Origin: Nilaparvata lugens
Taxonomy: Eukaryota; Arthropoda; Insecta; Hemiptera; Delphacidae
Direction: 5' to 3'
Assembly: GCF_014356525.2 (NCBI RefSeq)
Contig: NC_052511.1
Location: forward strand, 51,334,068-51,398,067
DNA length: 64,000 nucleotides
A program made the position numbers and the translations under genes. Of the stretch, positions 22,681 to 33,150 are shown one piece after another. Below the pieces are notes generated by a model. The model saw only the letters and a program-made list of their open reading frames with translations, was not told the DNA's origin and did no database searches. The stretch's first letter is position 1. Every line of letters starts with the position of its first letter.

Positions 22681-23084
22681 AAAAAAAACTTCCCAATATA
22701 TAAGAAATTAAAAAATAAATAAAATTCAAACAGCCTATTTTGATAGTTTGAATCTTGGTTATGACAACTTTCACTGTCAATTAATTTCAATATTACTAAT
22801 TAATGATTTACAATAGTGACAATATTTTTATACTATTAATATTTCGAATAATTGTTTGAATTTTTATAGCTCGCGCTTTGCGCCTGGTGCAATATCTCAT
22901 GGATAGATGGATGAATAGAATTTTCATTACTATTGTAAAATAATGTGATTAAAAAATTAATATAATTGCATATTTCACAGTTTTGTCTCAAAATATATCT
23001 AAAAAATTGATTGAAATTTAAATTACGGTAACTAATATAAAAAATAGCTAATAAAAGTCGAAATTCATCGACAAAAAAAATGTC

Positions 23085-23190
23085 ACTGACCGAGGTTCGA
23101 ACCTAGATCATGTTTGTAATTCACTGAGCTTAGAGCTTTTGAGTACACGCCTTTACACTCTCGGCCATTGCTCCTTTTGATCGAACTGGC
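23085..23190 (-). repeat. tRNA-like sequence, probable SINE head
   Basis: On the minus strand, AATGGCCGAGAGTGTAAAGG (A box) and AGGTTCGAACCTCGG (B box) have the layout of a Leu/Ser-type tRNA with a long variable region. The acceptor stem does not pair, so it is read as a tRNA-derived repeat or decayed tRNA, not a working tRNA gene. Confidence 0.5.
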
Positions 23191-23307
23191 CTGTAAGTCA
23201 GGTAACGTATGTAGGCTACTATAATATAGTGTAGCCTATAGCGGCAAACTTTAAGCCGGTTTGCCGGCATTTTCACAACAAAATATTGCTCTGAAAATAG
23301 TTAAATC

Positions 23308-23363
23308 ATAGAGAAAACATTCGAAGATTCAATCTTGAGTGGGCCTAATGTTTTCTCTATATG
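23308..23363. repeat. Hairpin with CATAGAGAAAACATT arms
   Basis: CATAGAGAAAACATTCG pairs with AATGTTTTCTCTATATGG about 20 bases downstream. Confidence 0.6.
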
Positions 23364-23517
23364 GTTTGATATTGAAGAAAAATTATCTAAAAGTTTTAAT
23401 AATGAATTACGGAAAAATTACTAGGAATTTTTTAGTCAAGGTTATTTTGGCAACTGTGTTGCTTCTGAAGAACTCAGAAGTCGTTGCAATAGAGTGATTC
23501 TATCTATCTGTCAAGTC

Positions 23518-23849
23518 TAAGGCTCAACTCACACTTACGCGACTCAGGTCGAGAAGAGACTCGACTATAGTCGAGAGCATGTGTTTCCAAATGGTGACGT
23601 CGCGGAGACTAGAATCGACTGGTCTGAGTGTCATCATTTGGAAACACATGCTCTCGACTGTCGCGGAGACTAGAATCGACTGGTCTGACTGTCACCATTT
23701 GAAAACACATGCTCTCGACTAGAGTCGAGTCTCGACTGTCGCGGAGACTAGAATCGACTGGTCTGAGTGTCACCATTTGAAAACACATGCTCTCGACTAG
23801 AGTCGAAACTCTTCTCGACCTGAGTCGCGTAAATGTGAGTTGAGCCTTA
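23518..23849. mobile_element. Fold-back MITE with internal tandem repeats
   Basis: Ends are the GGCTCAACTCACACTTACGC family. A block of about 80 bp (GTCGCGGAGACTAGAATCGA ... GTCACCATTTGAAAACACAT) is present three times in a row. Confidence 0.8.
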
Positions 23850-23946
23850 TTATTCTTGAAATTTTCAAGTTTTGTGTGCTTTCCAATTAGGTTTTGAAAG
23901 AGAAATTGAAAGCTAGTAATTAATCAGATTCCCTCCATTTCCACAG

Positions 23947-24374
23947 GAAAGAAAACATGAGCATAATAGACCTGACAGACGACAACAAGATGGCCTCCGA
24001 CAAACTCGACATGGCGTCCGAAATCATCGACCTCTCCTCAACAACAACCGACAATTTTCAGCCTCTAAAACCTTTCCCCACTCCTCAGAGAAATGTCCTA
24101 CAGGACATGACAAACCTGCACAGTTCACCTGTTAAGGTAAACTCTTCAAGGTCACAGGTTAATCCAAGGTCACCTGTGAAGGTCATCGACCTCGACACCA
24201 ACTCCACCATCTTGGATCAGTCGGTTTCCAAAATGGCCGCCGAGCGTCCGAGGGCAACCAATGAGAGGGAAATGAGTTTTTCGAATTTGGAAATTAGCAG
24301 TGATTCGTTCATGGTGGGACCTTTGTCTAGGAGCACCTCGATTGAGGATATTGCAAAAGCTATTAATGATAGTT
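23947..24374 (+). CDS. spd-2: spd-2 exon 9, disordered segment with SIM-like motifs
   Basis: A 428-bp exon, about residues 372-515. Three short acidic-hydrophobic motifs, SIIDLTDD, EIIDLSS and VKVIDLD, resemble SUMO-interacting motifs. Two SPVKV repeats and a HSSP site (S-S-P, the form favoured by Polo-box binding) lie between. The C-terminal part (MVGPLSRSTSIEDIAKAIND) may fold as a helix. Motif meaning is inference. The donor is GTGAGT at 24375; phase 2 in, 1 out. Confidence 0.85.
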
Positions 24375-24551
24375 GTGAGTAGTCTCATTCCTTTATTTTT
24401 CAATATAAGTCAGTTGTGATCAGTTCTTTATTTTTCAATATAATTCAGTTGTGATCGGTTCTATATTTTTAATGTATTGGTTGTTTTCCATATATTTTTA
24501 TATGATTCTTTATTCAATCATTCACTCATGCTCTTTAATCGGTCATATTAA

Positions 24552-24713
24552 TATGTTTGACCCAGTTGCACAAAAGCCTGTTAACTTTTAATCATAATTA
24601 ATTTGTATTACAACCAATCGTAGAAGGTTTTTCTGAGAAGAAGGTTTCTCCGATTGGTTATCGTGGCATTCAATAGGGATTAAGTTAACATACTTTTGTG
24701 CAACCGGGTGTCA
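24552..24713. mobile_element. Fold-back MITE, GTTGCACAAAAGCC family
   Basis: CAGTTGCACAAAAGCCTGTT and, inverted, TTTTGTGCAACCGGG; inner arms ACAACCAATCGTAGAAGG and its approximate complement. Confidence 0.75.
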
Positions 24714-24984
24714 GTGTTAAACTATTGAAGGAGCTAAGTGAGTTCCTACTGAACAGTGAGTTTTGTCCGTTTATTGGTGTGTATGTTCGACGACTACTTT
24801 CGATAGCTTTCATCGATCAACTAAAAATTTTCAATACATTTTCTTTGAATTATAATACAGATCGAGTTCGTTGCCCAACGAAATTTATAGTACTTACTCA
24901 TTTGTCCTTTTTAAGGATGTAACAGAATGACATTGAATAAGAAAACAATTTGCAGTGATTATTTATTTATCAATAGCTGGTAAC

Positions 24985-25755
24985 CCTTAATCCAGCGCCC
25001 CCTGTGGGTTGGGGAACTTTGAGTCGATCATCGTACTGAAATGAATGTGTTGAAAACCAGAATTCATCCACAGTATCCATGCTTGTCGTAGGAGGCGACT
25101 AAAATGGACCTCTAGGCAACTCCAGAAGTTGCATTGCCTTCAAACCCACGAGATCTGCCCCATCAGGGCAGTTTCGGAGGGGCAAAAAGAAAAACCCAAG
25201 AGACCAGAGATGGGTGAAACTCCAGGCTCAAATGTAGGTCAAGAGGCTAAGTCGAGGGTGGCCGGGCGCCGGGTGCCCTAGAGGAAGTTTGGCGTCCCGT
25301 CTCTCAGCGGAAGGACCTACAAAAAGACCAAGAGTGGAACTCACGTAGGTCACGAGTTTTGGGTAGAGTGACCAAGCCTTACCATTGCTCAAAGAAGCAC
25401 GGCCATTTAGGCTAAACTTCTTGGGAGAGGTGTGGCCGGGCGCCCTAGAGGCAACTTGGCCACCCCTTAATCTGCGGTAGGAACTTCAAAGTAGGCCAGG
25501 AGTGGAACTCACGTAGGTCACGAGGACTAATTAGTCTGAAGAGACTGCCAAGCATATCACACTGGATTGCAACAAGCAACCGGGTGATGAATGGGATGCT
25601 AATATAGGGAAAAATCCTGGTTCTTGTAAAGGACACAGGTATTGGTTCGTCTAACTAACATACTACTTGGGATCATAATAAGCTTCGGTTGACATGTGGG
25701 GTTCTTTGAACCTTTTGATCCTTGAATCCGTCCCTTCAAAACCAATAAACAATAA
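24985..25755 (+). mobile_element. Composite non-LTR element: 5' leader joined to 3' tail
   Basis: 25060-25530 resembles a LINE 5' region (TGCTTGTCGTAGGAGGCGAC, repeated GTGGAACTCACGTAGGTCAC). From about 25520 it switches to the 3' end also found intact at 26607-26928 (GAAGAGACTGCCAAGCATAT). The entire coding middle is missing, so this is an internally deleted, non-autonomous copy. Confidence 0.6.
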
Positions 25756-25965
25756 ACCCTTAATCCTCAAGGTTCTAATTAAAAAAACTTGACTTAGGTT
25801 TACTGAAATCTTGAAGAATTTGAAATAGGTCTTTAATCAACCTCGGTAAATTAAGAATCTATATGCAAAATTTCAAGTTTATCAGTCCATTAGTTCAGAC
25901 GTGATGATGCGTCATTCGTGCATTTCCTATCCCGTACGTGTATACGTCAATCCTTTTATTTATAA

Positions 25966-26959
25966 TACAGAGTGATTATAAAATGGCTTTACAACTTTGA
26001 AAGCACATAAATATTAATTGAAATTACTTACAGAATTGAGAAAGGTGTCATTTTGTTACAAAACACTTCAAGTTTAAGGTGTGGGTGTTATTTTGGTTCG
26101 ATGTGACAGCCGTTGATAATGCAACATACATCCCACCGATAATCGATTTCTGATAGTTAAAGGGCACTTGTTCACCTTGTTCAAAATGACGGTGCACCAG
26201 CTTATTTCCTCGGAGAAGTTTGGGATTTTCTAGACAATTGCTTTCAACTTCGCAGGGCCAATTGCATTGAAACCTCGCTCACTAGATTTATCACCGATGG
26301 ATTTCTTCCTGTGTGGTTTCATTAAGGATAAGATTCATGTACCGCCTACCGCCTCTACCAGACAATCTTAATGACCTCCGAAATCATCAGATCGCTGCGT
26401 TTGCACAAGTTACGCCTAATATGCTGGTACGAGTGTTGCAAGAAATCGATTATCGGTGGGATGTATGTTGCATTATCAACGGCTGTCACATCGAACCAAA
26501 ATAACACCCCCACCCTAAACTTGAAGTGTTTTGTAACAAAATGACACCTTTCTCAATTCTGTAAGTAATTTCAATTAATATTTATGTGCTTTCAAAGTTG
26601 TAATAGTTTAATTAATTGGACTCAGAAATGAAAGCCAGATGTGTAGGCTTTGTAATCAGTCTGAAGAGACTGCCAAGCATATCATACTGGATTGCGAAAG
26701 TCTTTGAGCTAGAAGAAGGACTCTGTTTGGCTGCAAGCAACCAGGTGAGGGATGGGATGTTGGTATGGGGAATAAACTCCTGGACCTTGTAAAGGACACG
26801 GGAGCTGTTTTGCCTAACATGCTTTGGGACACACAATAAGCTTCGCTTGACGTGTGATATTCTCTCTCTGAACCTTTAGATCTTTGAATCCGTCCCCTCA
26901 AAAACACTTCACAATAACACACACATAAGTTGTAATAGTGCTTTTATAATCACTCTATA
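25966..26959 (+). mobile_element. Mariner-like fold-back element with transposase catalytic fragment
   Basis: TA target bases flank TACAGAGTGATTATAA (left) and its inverse (right). Arms of about 185 bp are inverted copies of each other. Between them are decayed pieces of a mariner-like transposase: a DGAPAYFL stretch (catalytic Asp region), then SPMDFFLCGFIKDKIHV, and NDLRNHQIAAFAQV to NGCHIEPK in a shifted frame. The N-terminal half is missing. The right arm is split by a LINE tail. Confidence 0.8.
26607..26928 (+). mobile_element. LINE 3' tail inserted with 10-bp target duplication
   Basis: GTTGTAATAG occurs directly before (26597-26606) and after (26929-26938), a clear target-site duplication. 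The start encodes MCRLCNQSEETAKHIILDC, the Cys-His-Cys C-terminal motif of several LINE ORF2s. Strongly 5'-truncated. Confidence 0.82.
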
Positions 26960-27082
26960 TTATAGATATGCCGGTTTGTAAATTCATCTGTATGTTTCTG
27001 TTAATTCAGTTGAGTTCACTCCGTAAACTTGGACCATTTCCAATCTGATTTGATTAACTTTAATTCGATTTGAATTTTCCAG

Positions 27083-27315
27083 GCAACTCTTCAGTGGTTG
27101 ATGACCCGGACAACATAAAACTGCGCTACTGCATCGGTAGCATCTGCAACGTGGTGATCACTCTCTCCAACAGCTCTCTCTCTAACAATGTGCACTGCTC
27201 CATCTCACTCATAGAAGTGCTCAAGAACGGGCAGCTGTGTCCCAAGGCCGTCAAAATTATATTCCCGCCCGAGGTGACGCTTGCTCCCGGGGAAACTAAG
27301 AAAGTCGAAATACAG
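27083..27315 (+). CDS. spd-2: spd-2 exon 10, first PapD-like strands
   Basis: About residues 515-592. Alternating hydrophobic strands (YCIGSICNVVITLSNSS, VHCSISLIEVLKNG, KIIFPPEVTLAPGETKKVEI) follow the PapD/ASH pattern in which a strand ending in L-A-P-G-E-T/S is followed by a hydrophobic strand. The acceptor is GAATTTTCCAG and the donor GTAATT at 27316; phase 1 in, 0 out. Codons are markedly G+C-richer than the introns. Confidence 0.85.
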
Positions 27316-27520
27316 GTAATTATTTTCCAGTTTAGTGATTAATTAAATGATTGTTCGAAGTCGAGATAACAATCAACATGATTTTGAATACTTTGAAAAC
27401 GTTGACAATGCAAATATTGAATTCATGAAGACGAGTACTGTCTATAATAAAAATTCTGTAATACACATATTCAATATAGAAAATAATAGTTATAGTCAGC
27501 AGACGTCGAGAAATCTCCAA

Positions 27521-28202
27521 AGGGTAACAGTCCACTGGAACCGTATTCAACCGACCTGTTCGGCCGTTGGATCGGACGAATCTGCCGGCCGTTAATTCGG
27601 CCAAAAATGGTCGTCCATTGGAACTGTTTACGTCAGTCTAGTTGCCAATTATTGAATTAACTACTATCATAGCCAACAAAATTTTTCATAAACAATGATT
27701 ACATTGAGATTTTGAAAATTGAATAAACAAATATCCACTTAATTTTTCAATACAATAATCTTACCTTCAGATCCTATTTGTTCAGAAATCTTTGTCCACA
27801 GATTCCTCTGAACATCACGACGATGATATATTTTTTCTCGCATATCCCACAATGTAACATACTCTTGAACCAAACTTATCAAATTTTTCATTTTCCATAG
27901 TTACACCTTTATAAAACATAACTAAAAAATCAAAAACAAACAAGACTGTGAAACAATCTTAGGTTAGGAACACTTTGTTGTCTCAGCTCGACTAGTTAGT
28001 TCGGCCGGATAGAGCCGGAAAATCCCATTCAATTCGGATCGAAAAATTGATCGGCCGGAGACGGCCGTGCACGGCCGTATGAACCTGTTGCAATGGACGA
28101 GCATCTATTCCTTTCTTTGTTGGGGGATCGCTCGGACGAGTTCGGTAGTTTTCGGCCGATGCTAGTTCGGACGAAACCACCTTAGTGGACGGCCCACCTT
28201 AG
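27521..28202. mobile_element. About 670-bp element, copy 3
   Basis: Begins GGGTAACAGTCCACTGGAAC and ends TTAGTGGACGGCCCACCTTA. Full length compared with 15428-16095. Confidence 0.82.
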
Positions 28203-28663
28203 ATTGCAGAATATCTTGGGTTTTCTCTTGGTGTGCTGACTATAGAAAGGAAAGGAAACTCTTGTTTCTTCGCATCTCTACTTCTTGTAAACCTATTATA
28301 ATAATTTGAGGAATAATGATATCAGAATTGAATTATCCGTCATTTTGGATACGGGTATCATAGAAAATTTTTATCGATGCCATTTTTCTTGTTTCAAAAA
28401 GGCCTTTAAAATGTTGTACCACACAATAGGTGTTTACATTTAAAATATTCGAGTTACAACCCCTAAGTCACCCCCTTCTGAGGCGTTGAAATTCAGTTGT
28501 ACGTCAAAAGGCAGAGTATTTGATCAATAACTTATCCTGAAAGTTACAGTATTATATCTACAACAGTCTCCAACTTATTGAAGGGTTCCCATACATATGA
28601 CTCAACCTGTATATTATTTTACTTTTGATTGGATGAAGTATTTGATTGGTTGTTCTTTAATAG
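28203..28663. other. Intron, nothing recognised
   Basis: Intron between exons 10 and 11. No family I can name. Confidence 0.4.
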
Positions 28664-28783
28664 GTGATTCCATTCGCGATTGGGGTGTTGGACATTGCAA
28701 TGCAGGTTGATGAGGTGGAGGAGAACTCTGATGACCTCAGCTCTTTCCTGTGTACAGTCACATTGAAAAGCGAGAAACCTAGG
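28664..28783 (+). CDS. spd-2: spd-2 exon 11
   Basis: Exactly 40 codons, about residues 593-632 (VIPFAIGVLDIAMQVDEVEE ... FLCTVTLKSEKPR), phase 0 to 0. It finishes the first PapD-like sandwich. The acceptor is TTCTTTAATAG and the donor GTGAGT at 28784. Confidence 0.82.
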
Positions 28784-29065
28784 GTGAGTTTAAGATATTA
28801 TATTCACCTTTATCTTTAATCCTAAACAAACGGCTAGTAGCACAGACATATTATAAATCCTTCAATCAATATTTAATTATTGTACTTTCACTGTTCTGCT
28901 ACAAGTACCAAGTATTATATTTATAGGAAATTTGATTAATCCATTACTCATCTAAAGCTTTGTTGTCCCAGTTACCTAGCTGTTCCAAGAAATTATTCTC
29001 AAATATCATTATTCAACTTGATTGACTTATTCAAATTAGTCAACTTTTAGAATTAGCCTAGTCAA

Positions 29066-29946
29066 CTTGGGCCATATGAATAAAGTTGAGCATCTGCTTA
29101 TACTTCTAAAATATGGAGCATATGCTTCAATTTCTATGAATAAACGTGAGCAAAACCTTTTGCTCATGCTCATCAAAATAATAGTTTGAGCATTTGCTCA
29201 AAAGTAAATGCTTAAGCTCAAAATTGTATGGATAAACTACAACATTTGCTTAACTTTTGAAGCAAATGTTTCAAAAAAGGTGAGTCTAGTCTGGAGCAGC
29301 TTTTCACCTTTTGCTCATAGTAAAATGGCTCTACTAATTCGTGTGAGTAAGAGGAAACTATACCAGATACGATCACAACCAATAGTTGAGAACTATAAAA
29401 CTCTTTTTAGATTCAACCATGATATATATCACCATTATTCCTACAAAAGATACCTATCCGATAGCCATCACAGAATAGTAAATAGGCATTTAAGAAGATG
29501 AGAGTGTAGATGATTATAAGAAGGCTATTGAGATTATAAGATTATGCTGAAGATTATTATAGAGATGACATTTTTTCACGCTATTATTTCAAAATTCAGA
29601 ACTCAACTAACCTAAACCTCAATTCATGGATAGAGAACAGAGCAGACGACCAATACTGTCGTCTATACTTGCATATTTAGCGCTTACGTGAGCTATAAAA
29701 ACAAACTAAGGCCACAAAGGCGAATCAGTTGATGAAAAATCTTTAAAATATGTTATACGTGAGCATTTGCTCCAGAGTTCAGGAGCATAAGGTAAAGCTT
29801 ATTCATATAAAAATGAGCAAATGCTTATGCTTCTACCTAATGCTCATGAGAAAACCCTTATGCTCCATGCTCATGCTCATGAGCAAAACCTTATGCTCCA
29901 TGCTCATGCTCATGAGCATATGCTCTAGTTTTATTCATATGGCCCA
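29066..29946. mobile_element. About 880-bp fold-back element rich in GAGCAT/ATGCTC
   Basis: GGGCCATATGAATAAA at the left and TTTTATTCATATGGCCCA at the right are the ends; many GCTCATGCTCATGAGCA-type palindromes lie subterminally. An open frame at 29208-29501 (VENYKTLFRFNHDIYHHY) could be a worn transposase N-terminus, but I cannot assign it. Confidence 0.7.
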
Positions 29947-30039
29947 TTGTCTGATACCAACTGAGATTATTATCTGTGACAATTTATTGTTCCACTGCAG
30001 TTTGTGACAATGAATGAATGTTTAATTACTGAAGACAAC

Positions 30040-30235
30040 ACACTAGATTCCTACATATCAGTGAACGTCTGCAGTACAGTGAGAATAATATTCCCATTAA
30101 AGGGAACTCTAATCTTCCCGTCTAATGGGACTATTCAATGCTCGGTCAGGCTGACTGGGAATACTCCAATCAGATCTCATGGGAATTATATTTTCACTGT
30201 GCCGGATCACGTTTACTGATACTTATTCGGAATCC
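30040..30235. repeat. Dispersed CATATCAGTGAACGT repeat
   Basis: Shares CCTACATATCAGTGAACGT and ATTATATTTTCACTGTGCCG with 46340-46480, 56181-56480, 58262-58620 and 59985-60440. Confidence 0.6.
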
Positions 30236-30399
30236 ACCACTTAGTTGCTTTTTCTCGTCAACAAATTGGTAAATTCATAACTGCATTCAAATATAGCTTG
30301 AATTTTTTCACCTTCCCATAGGCCTATATGAACTTCAAATTCAATTTTTAACTGCCCAATAATTCAATTCTACAATCGATACAATTCTATTATTACATC

Positions 30400-30733
30400 T
30401 AAGGCTCAACTCACACTTACGCGACTCGAGAAGAGACTGCGACTCTAGTCTATGACATCTCTAGTCTACTAGTCTACTCTAGTCTAGTCTATGTCTACGA
30501 CTGTGACTCTAGTCTATGACATCTCTAGTCTACTAGTCTACTCTAGTCTAGTCTATGTCTACGACTGCGACTCTAGTCTCTTCTCAACGCAGCATGTGTT
30601 TTCAAATGATAACACTCAGACCAGTCGATTCTAGTCTTCGCGACGTCACCATTTGAAAACACACGCCACGTCGAGAAGAGACTAGAGTCGCAGTCTCTTC
30701 TCGACCTGAGTCGCGTAAGTTTGAGTTGAGCCA
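30400..30733. mobile_element. Fold-back MITE, GGCTCAACTCACACTTACGC family
   Basis: Left TAAGGCTCAACTCACACTTA, right GTAAGTTTGAGTTGAGCC. A roughly 70-bp block containing CTAGTCTACTAGTCTACTCT is tandemly duplicated inside. Confidence 0.82.
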
Positions 30734-30858
30734 AACTTGTTACATTTTTACGTTATTCAACTGTATGGAAATGTTCTGTATTATTGTTGAATAAAATGAA
30801 TATTCTATCCTATTCTATTTTCCTTGTGTATTTCAATTAATTTTGATCGTTTTTCCAG

Positions 30859-31478
30859 TTGATAATCACCAAAATCCCCAACAACGAATACGACAATGCC
30901 GAAATCGACTTCGGACTTCTACCCGAGGAAAGCCTGCGCAAGTCCGTCATCAGCATCGAAAACGTAGGCAACGTGAAAGTGCCTCTAAACTTGACAGTCA
31001 CCGATAACTCTTCGAAATTCCAAGTGTTCCACCTCCAAGAAACCGACAAATCCGAGGTATTCGAAAAACTCGTCATCCTAGACCCGGGTGAACGTCTGGA
31101 GGAACCTGTCTACTGTTTCACCCCTCCTCTCGAACACACCAACCTTTCTCAACCTTCCCGACAAATCACGGGGGAACTGTGCGTGTCGTTGGCTAGTATA
31201 GTTCGTGAAACCACCAAATTCGCAAGGTTCCAACTGAAAACGACGGTAGGGTACACTCGGGTGCTCATAAGTCCCAACTGTAACCCGCTGGTAGTGCCGG
31301 CATATGAGAAGAGGCCACTGTTGATTAGGAACGCGAGTGTACTTCCGGTGACCTTGAACCTGGTGGTGGAGGACGCTGACTTCCGGTTGGAGAGAGACGT
31401 CATAAGGTTGGAGTCGAAGGAGGATGGGAATATCTTGGTGGAGTATTCGCCGATGCAGTTCAAGAATAATATGAAGAA
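30859..31478 (+). CDS. spd-2: spd-2 exon 12, largest exon, PapD-like core
   Basis: A 620-bp exon, about residues 633-839. It begins LIITKIPNNEYDNAEIDFG and then alternates beta strands of ASH/PapD type: SVISIENVGNVKVPLNLTV, FEKLVILDPGERLEEPVYC, FQLKTTVGYTRVLISPNCN, LIRNASVLPVTLNLVVEDA and NILVEYSPMQFKNN, at least one and a half sandwiches. The acceptor is CGTTTTTCCAG and the donor GTGAGT at 31479. Phase 0 in, 2 out. This and exon 16 give the strongest family signal. Confidence 0.9.
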
Positions 31479-31504
31479 GTGAGTGAATTATAGTTCAGAT
31501 TCAA

Positions 31505-31588
31505 TACAACCGTAGAAAAAATATAGCATAAGAAGATATCCCATAGTATAGGGCGTTTAATTTCACTGTCAACTCAAGTCGATAGTTC
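31505..31588. repeat. Partial copy of the ATAGCATAAG...GATATCCCAT element
   Basis: AAGATATCCCATAGTATAGG matches the left end of 58915-59191; the rest is cut by the MITE at 31589. Confidence 0.6.
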
Positions 31589-31968
31589 TATAGTGAGGTC
31601 CACGTTATAATGGCAGTATTTGATTAGGAATGGAATTGCTATCCTTGTCTATCATTCAACAAAGCGGAGAGCGCTAACTCTTTCTCGCTTTGCTCTGTTG
31701 AAAGATCGTCTTTTAACAATGTAGAATCAATAATTATTCAACAAAATATTTCATTTTAAATATGTAAATTCATTACCCAATTATTAAAAAGTATAATTCC
31801 TTGCTTAATAAAATATAATTGATTATTTTAAACGAGAATGAACAGTTAATATTACATCAATAAACCTGTATCAGCTACCGTCTGGAGAAGGCATTGACAA
31901 GACAGAGGATCGGCAACGTTGTTCTCCTATCTTTCTCCACTGTCATTATAACGTGGACCTCACTATTG
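31589..31968. mobile_element. MITE, GTGAGGTCCACGTTATAATG family
   Basis: Left CTATAGTGAGGTCCACGTTA, right TAACGTGGACCTCACTAT. Full length and collinear with the 10144 copy. Confidence 0.85.
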
Positions 31969-32125
31969 TAATATTATATTTAGTAGTCTACATTTGTATG
32001 TTTTCGAGCGTTTTTCTATTTTTTTAATAATTCTATGATGTTTTGTGTGCTGTTGAAAAGATCTTAGAGAAAATGTCGTGAAAAGGATGGAAAGTTAATA
32101 GAATGATGATGCAGCTGATTTCAAA

Positions 32126-32359
32126 GACAAAAATTTTATTAAATTATATCCTTTTCACGACATTTTCTGTAGGATATTTTCAAAGACCAACATTTTATCA
32201 AGTTTATATCCTTTGGAAAAAATCTCCTCCAACCTTTCTACGATCAACATTATTTTAACTTTACATCCTCTACACGACATTTCCCCTAAGAACTTTTCCA
32301 AGACCAACCTTTTATTAAGTTTACATTATTTTCACGACAAATCTCACCAACTTTTCCAG
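32126..32359 (+). repeat. Four tandem units of about 59 bp ending at the exon 13 acceptor
   Basis: Units share AAGACCAACATTTTAT, a TTTATATCC-like core, CACGACATTTTC and a CTTTTCC-type pyrimidine run. The last unit's CTTTTCCAG is the acceptor used by exon 13; the others supply decoy AGs such as CTTTTCCAAG near 32300. Confidence 0.75.
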
Positions 32360-32619
32360 ATCCAGTCGCCTGTGGCTATGCATAGACTCGACCGAAACGC
32401 GCTACGAGGTGAAAATGATCGGCCAGTGCAACTCACTCGACCAAAACATCATCTCCAGTTCGACCGGCGGCGACTCGGTCGTGCGACACGACTCAGTCGC
32501 GCGACCCAAATCTGTCGCGTCGATCATGACCGCGTCATCGACGTCGCCGCAAGGCTCCAAGGCGGCCACGCCCTATACCTCAAGGTCATCATCGCCCTGT
32601 AGCAGTAATTTGTCGACCG
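32360..32619 (+). CDS. spd-2: spd-2 exon 13, PapD-like strand plus Ser-rich linker
   Basis: About residues 839-926. It begins RLWLCIDSTETRYEVKMIG, a typical closing pair of strands, then a Ser/Arg-rich linker of about 60 residues (DSVVRHDSVARPKSVAS, TASSTSPQGSKAATPYTS). Codon use is very G+C-rich with many TCG, GCG and CGA codons. The donor is GTGAGT at 32620; phase 2 in, 1 out. The linker is probably disordered and a phosphorylation target (inference). Confidence 0.85.
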
Positions 32620-32989
32620 GTGAGTTGATTAAAAACGAATTTGACAGTTTCCTCGAGTTTAACATTTTTGTGATAAAGTTGAATTGTGTTTATAATATAA
32701 ATAGAAATACAAATCGTTTTGTATTATTATTTATTTCGATTTGTATTTCCATTTATATCACAAGTAGCACTAAACAGAAAAAATACAATTAAATGTGTCA
32801 ATAATGTATAATGTGTGAATTCTGTAGCCTACAGATACAGGATTCTTTCTACTTGATGTGTTTTCATTCAAATCTACATTCAAAATTGTACGAATTTTCC
32901 AATTTTCTCGATGAATTTATTCGTGTGTAAAGCTGGGGTTTCGTATGTGCGTGAATGCCGTCGTCGACCATGGCAGGGTGAGGATGTCA

Positions 32990-33150
32990 CATTGGGTAGA
33001 TTTCAAATTGTCTAAATAACCTAAAAGATTATGTTTTAATGGGGATGGTTGAGTTTATACTTTCAAATAGCAATATGTTGATATTATTAGAAATGTTTTT
33101 ATTCTTGAATACTTGACACAAATAATGAAAAGCTATTTGATCAGCTGTTT
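32990..33150. repeat. Repeat related to 12600-12740
   Basis: GGTTGAGTTTATACTTT and TTTGATCAGCTGTTT occur in the same order as near 12625-12735. Confidence 0.5.

Noticed and set aside
23085..23190. Functional tRNA gene
   Set aside because: The acceptor stem halves do not pair and no convincing anticodon stem could be drawn, so it is listed only as a tRNA-like repeat.
32213..32602. Alternative frame over exon 13 (LTLHPLHDI...)
   Set aside because: It starts in the intronic tandem repeat and uses a frame that does not join exon 12 or 14; a shadow of the real exon.
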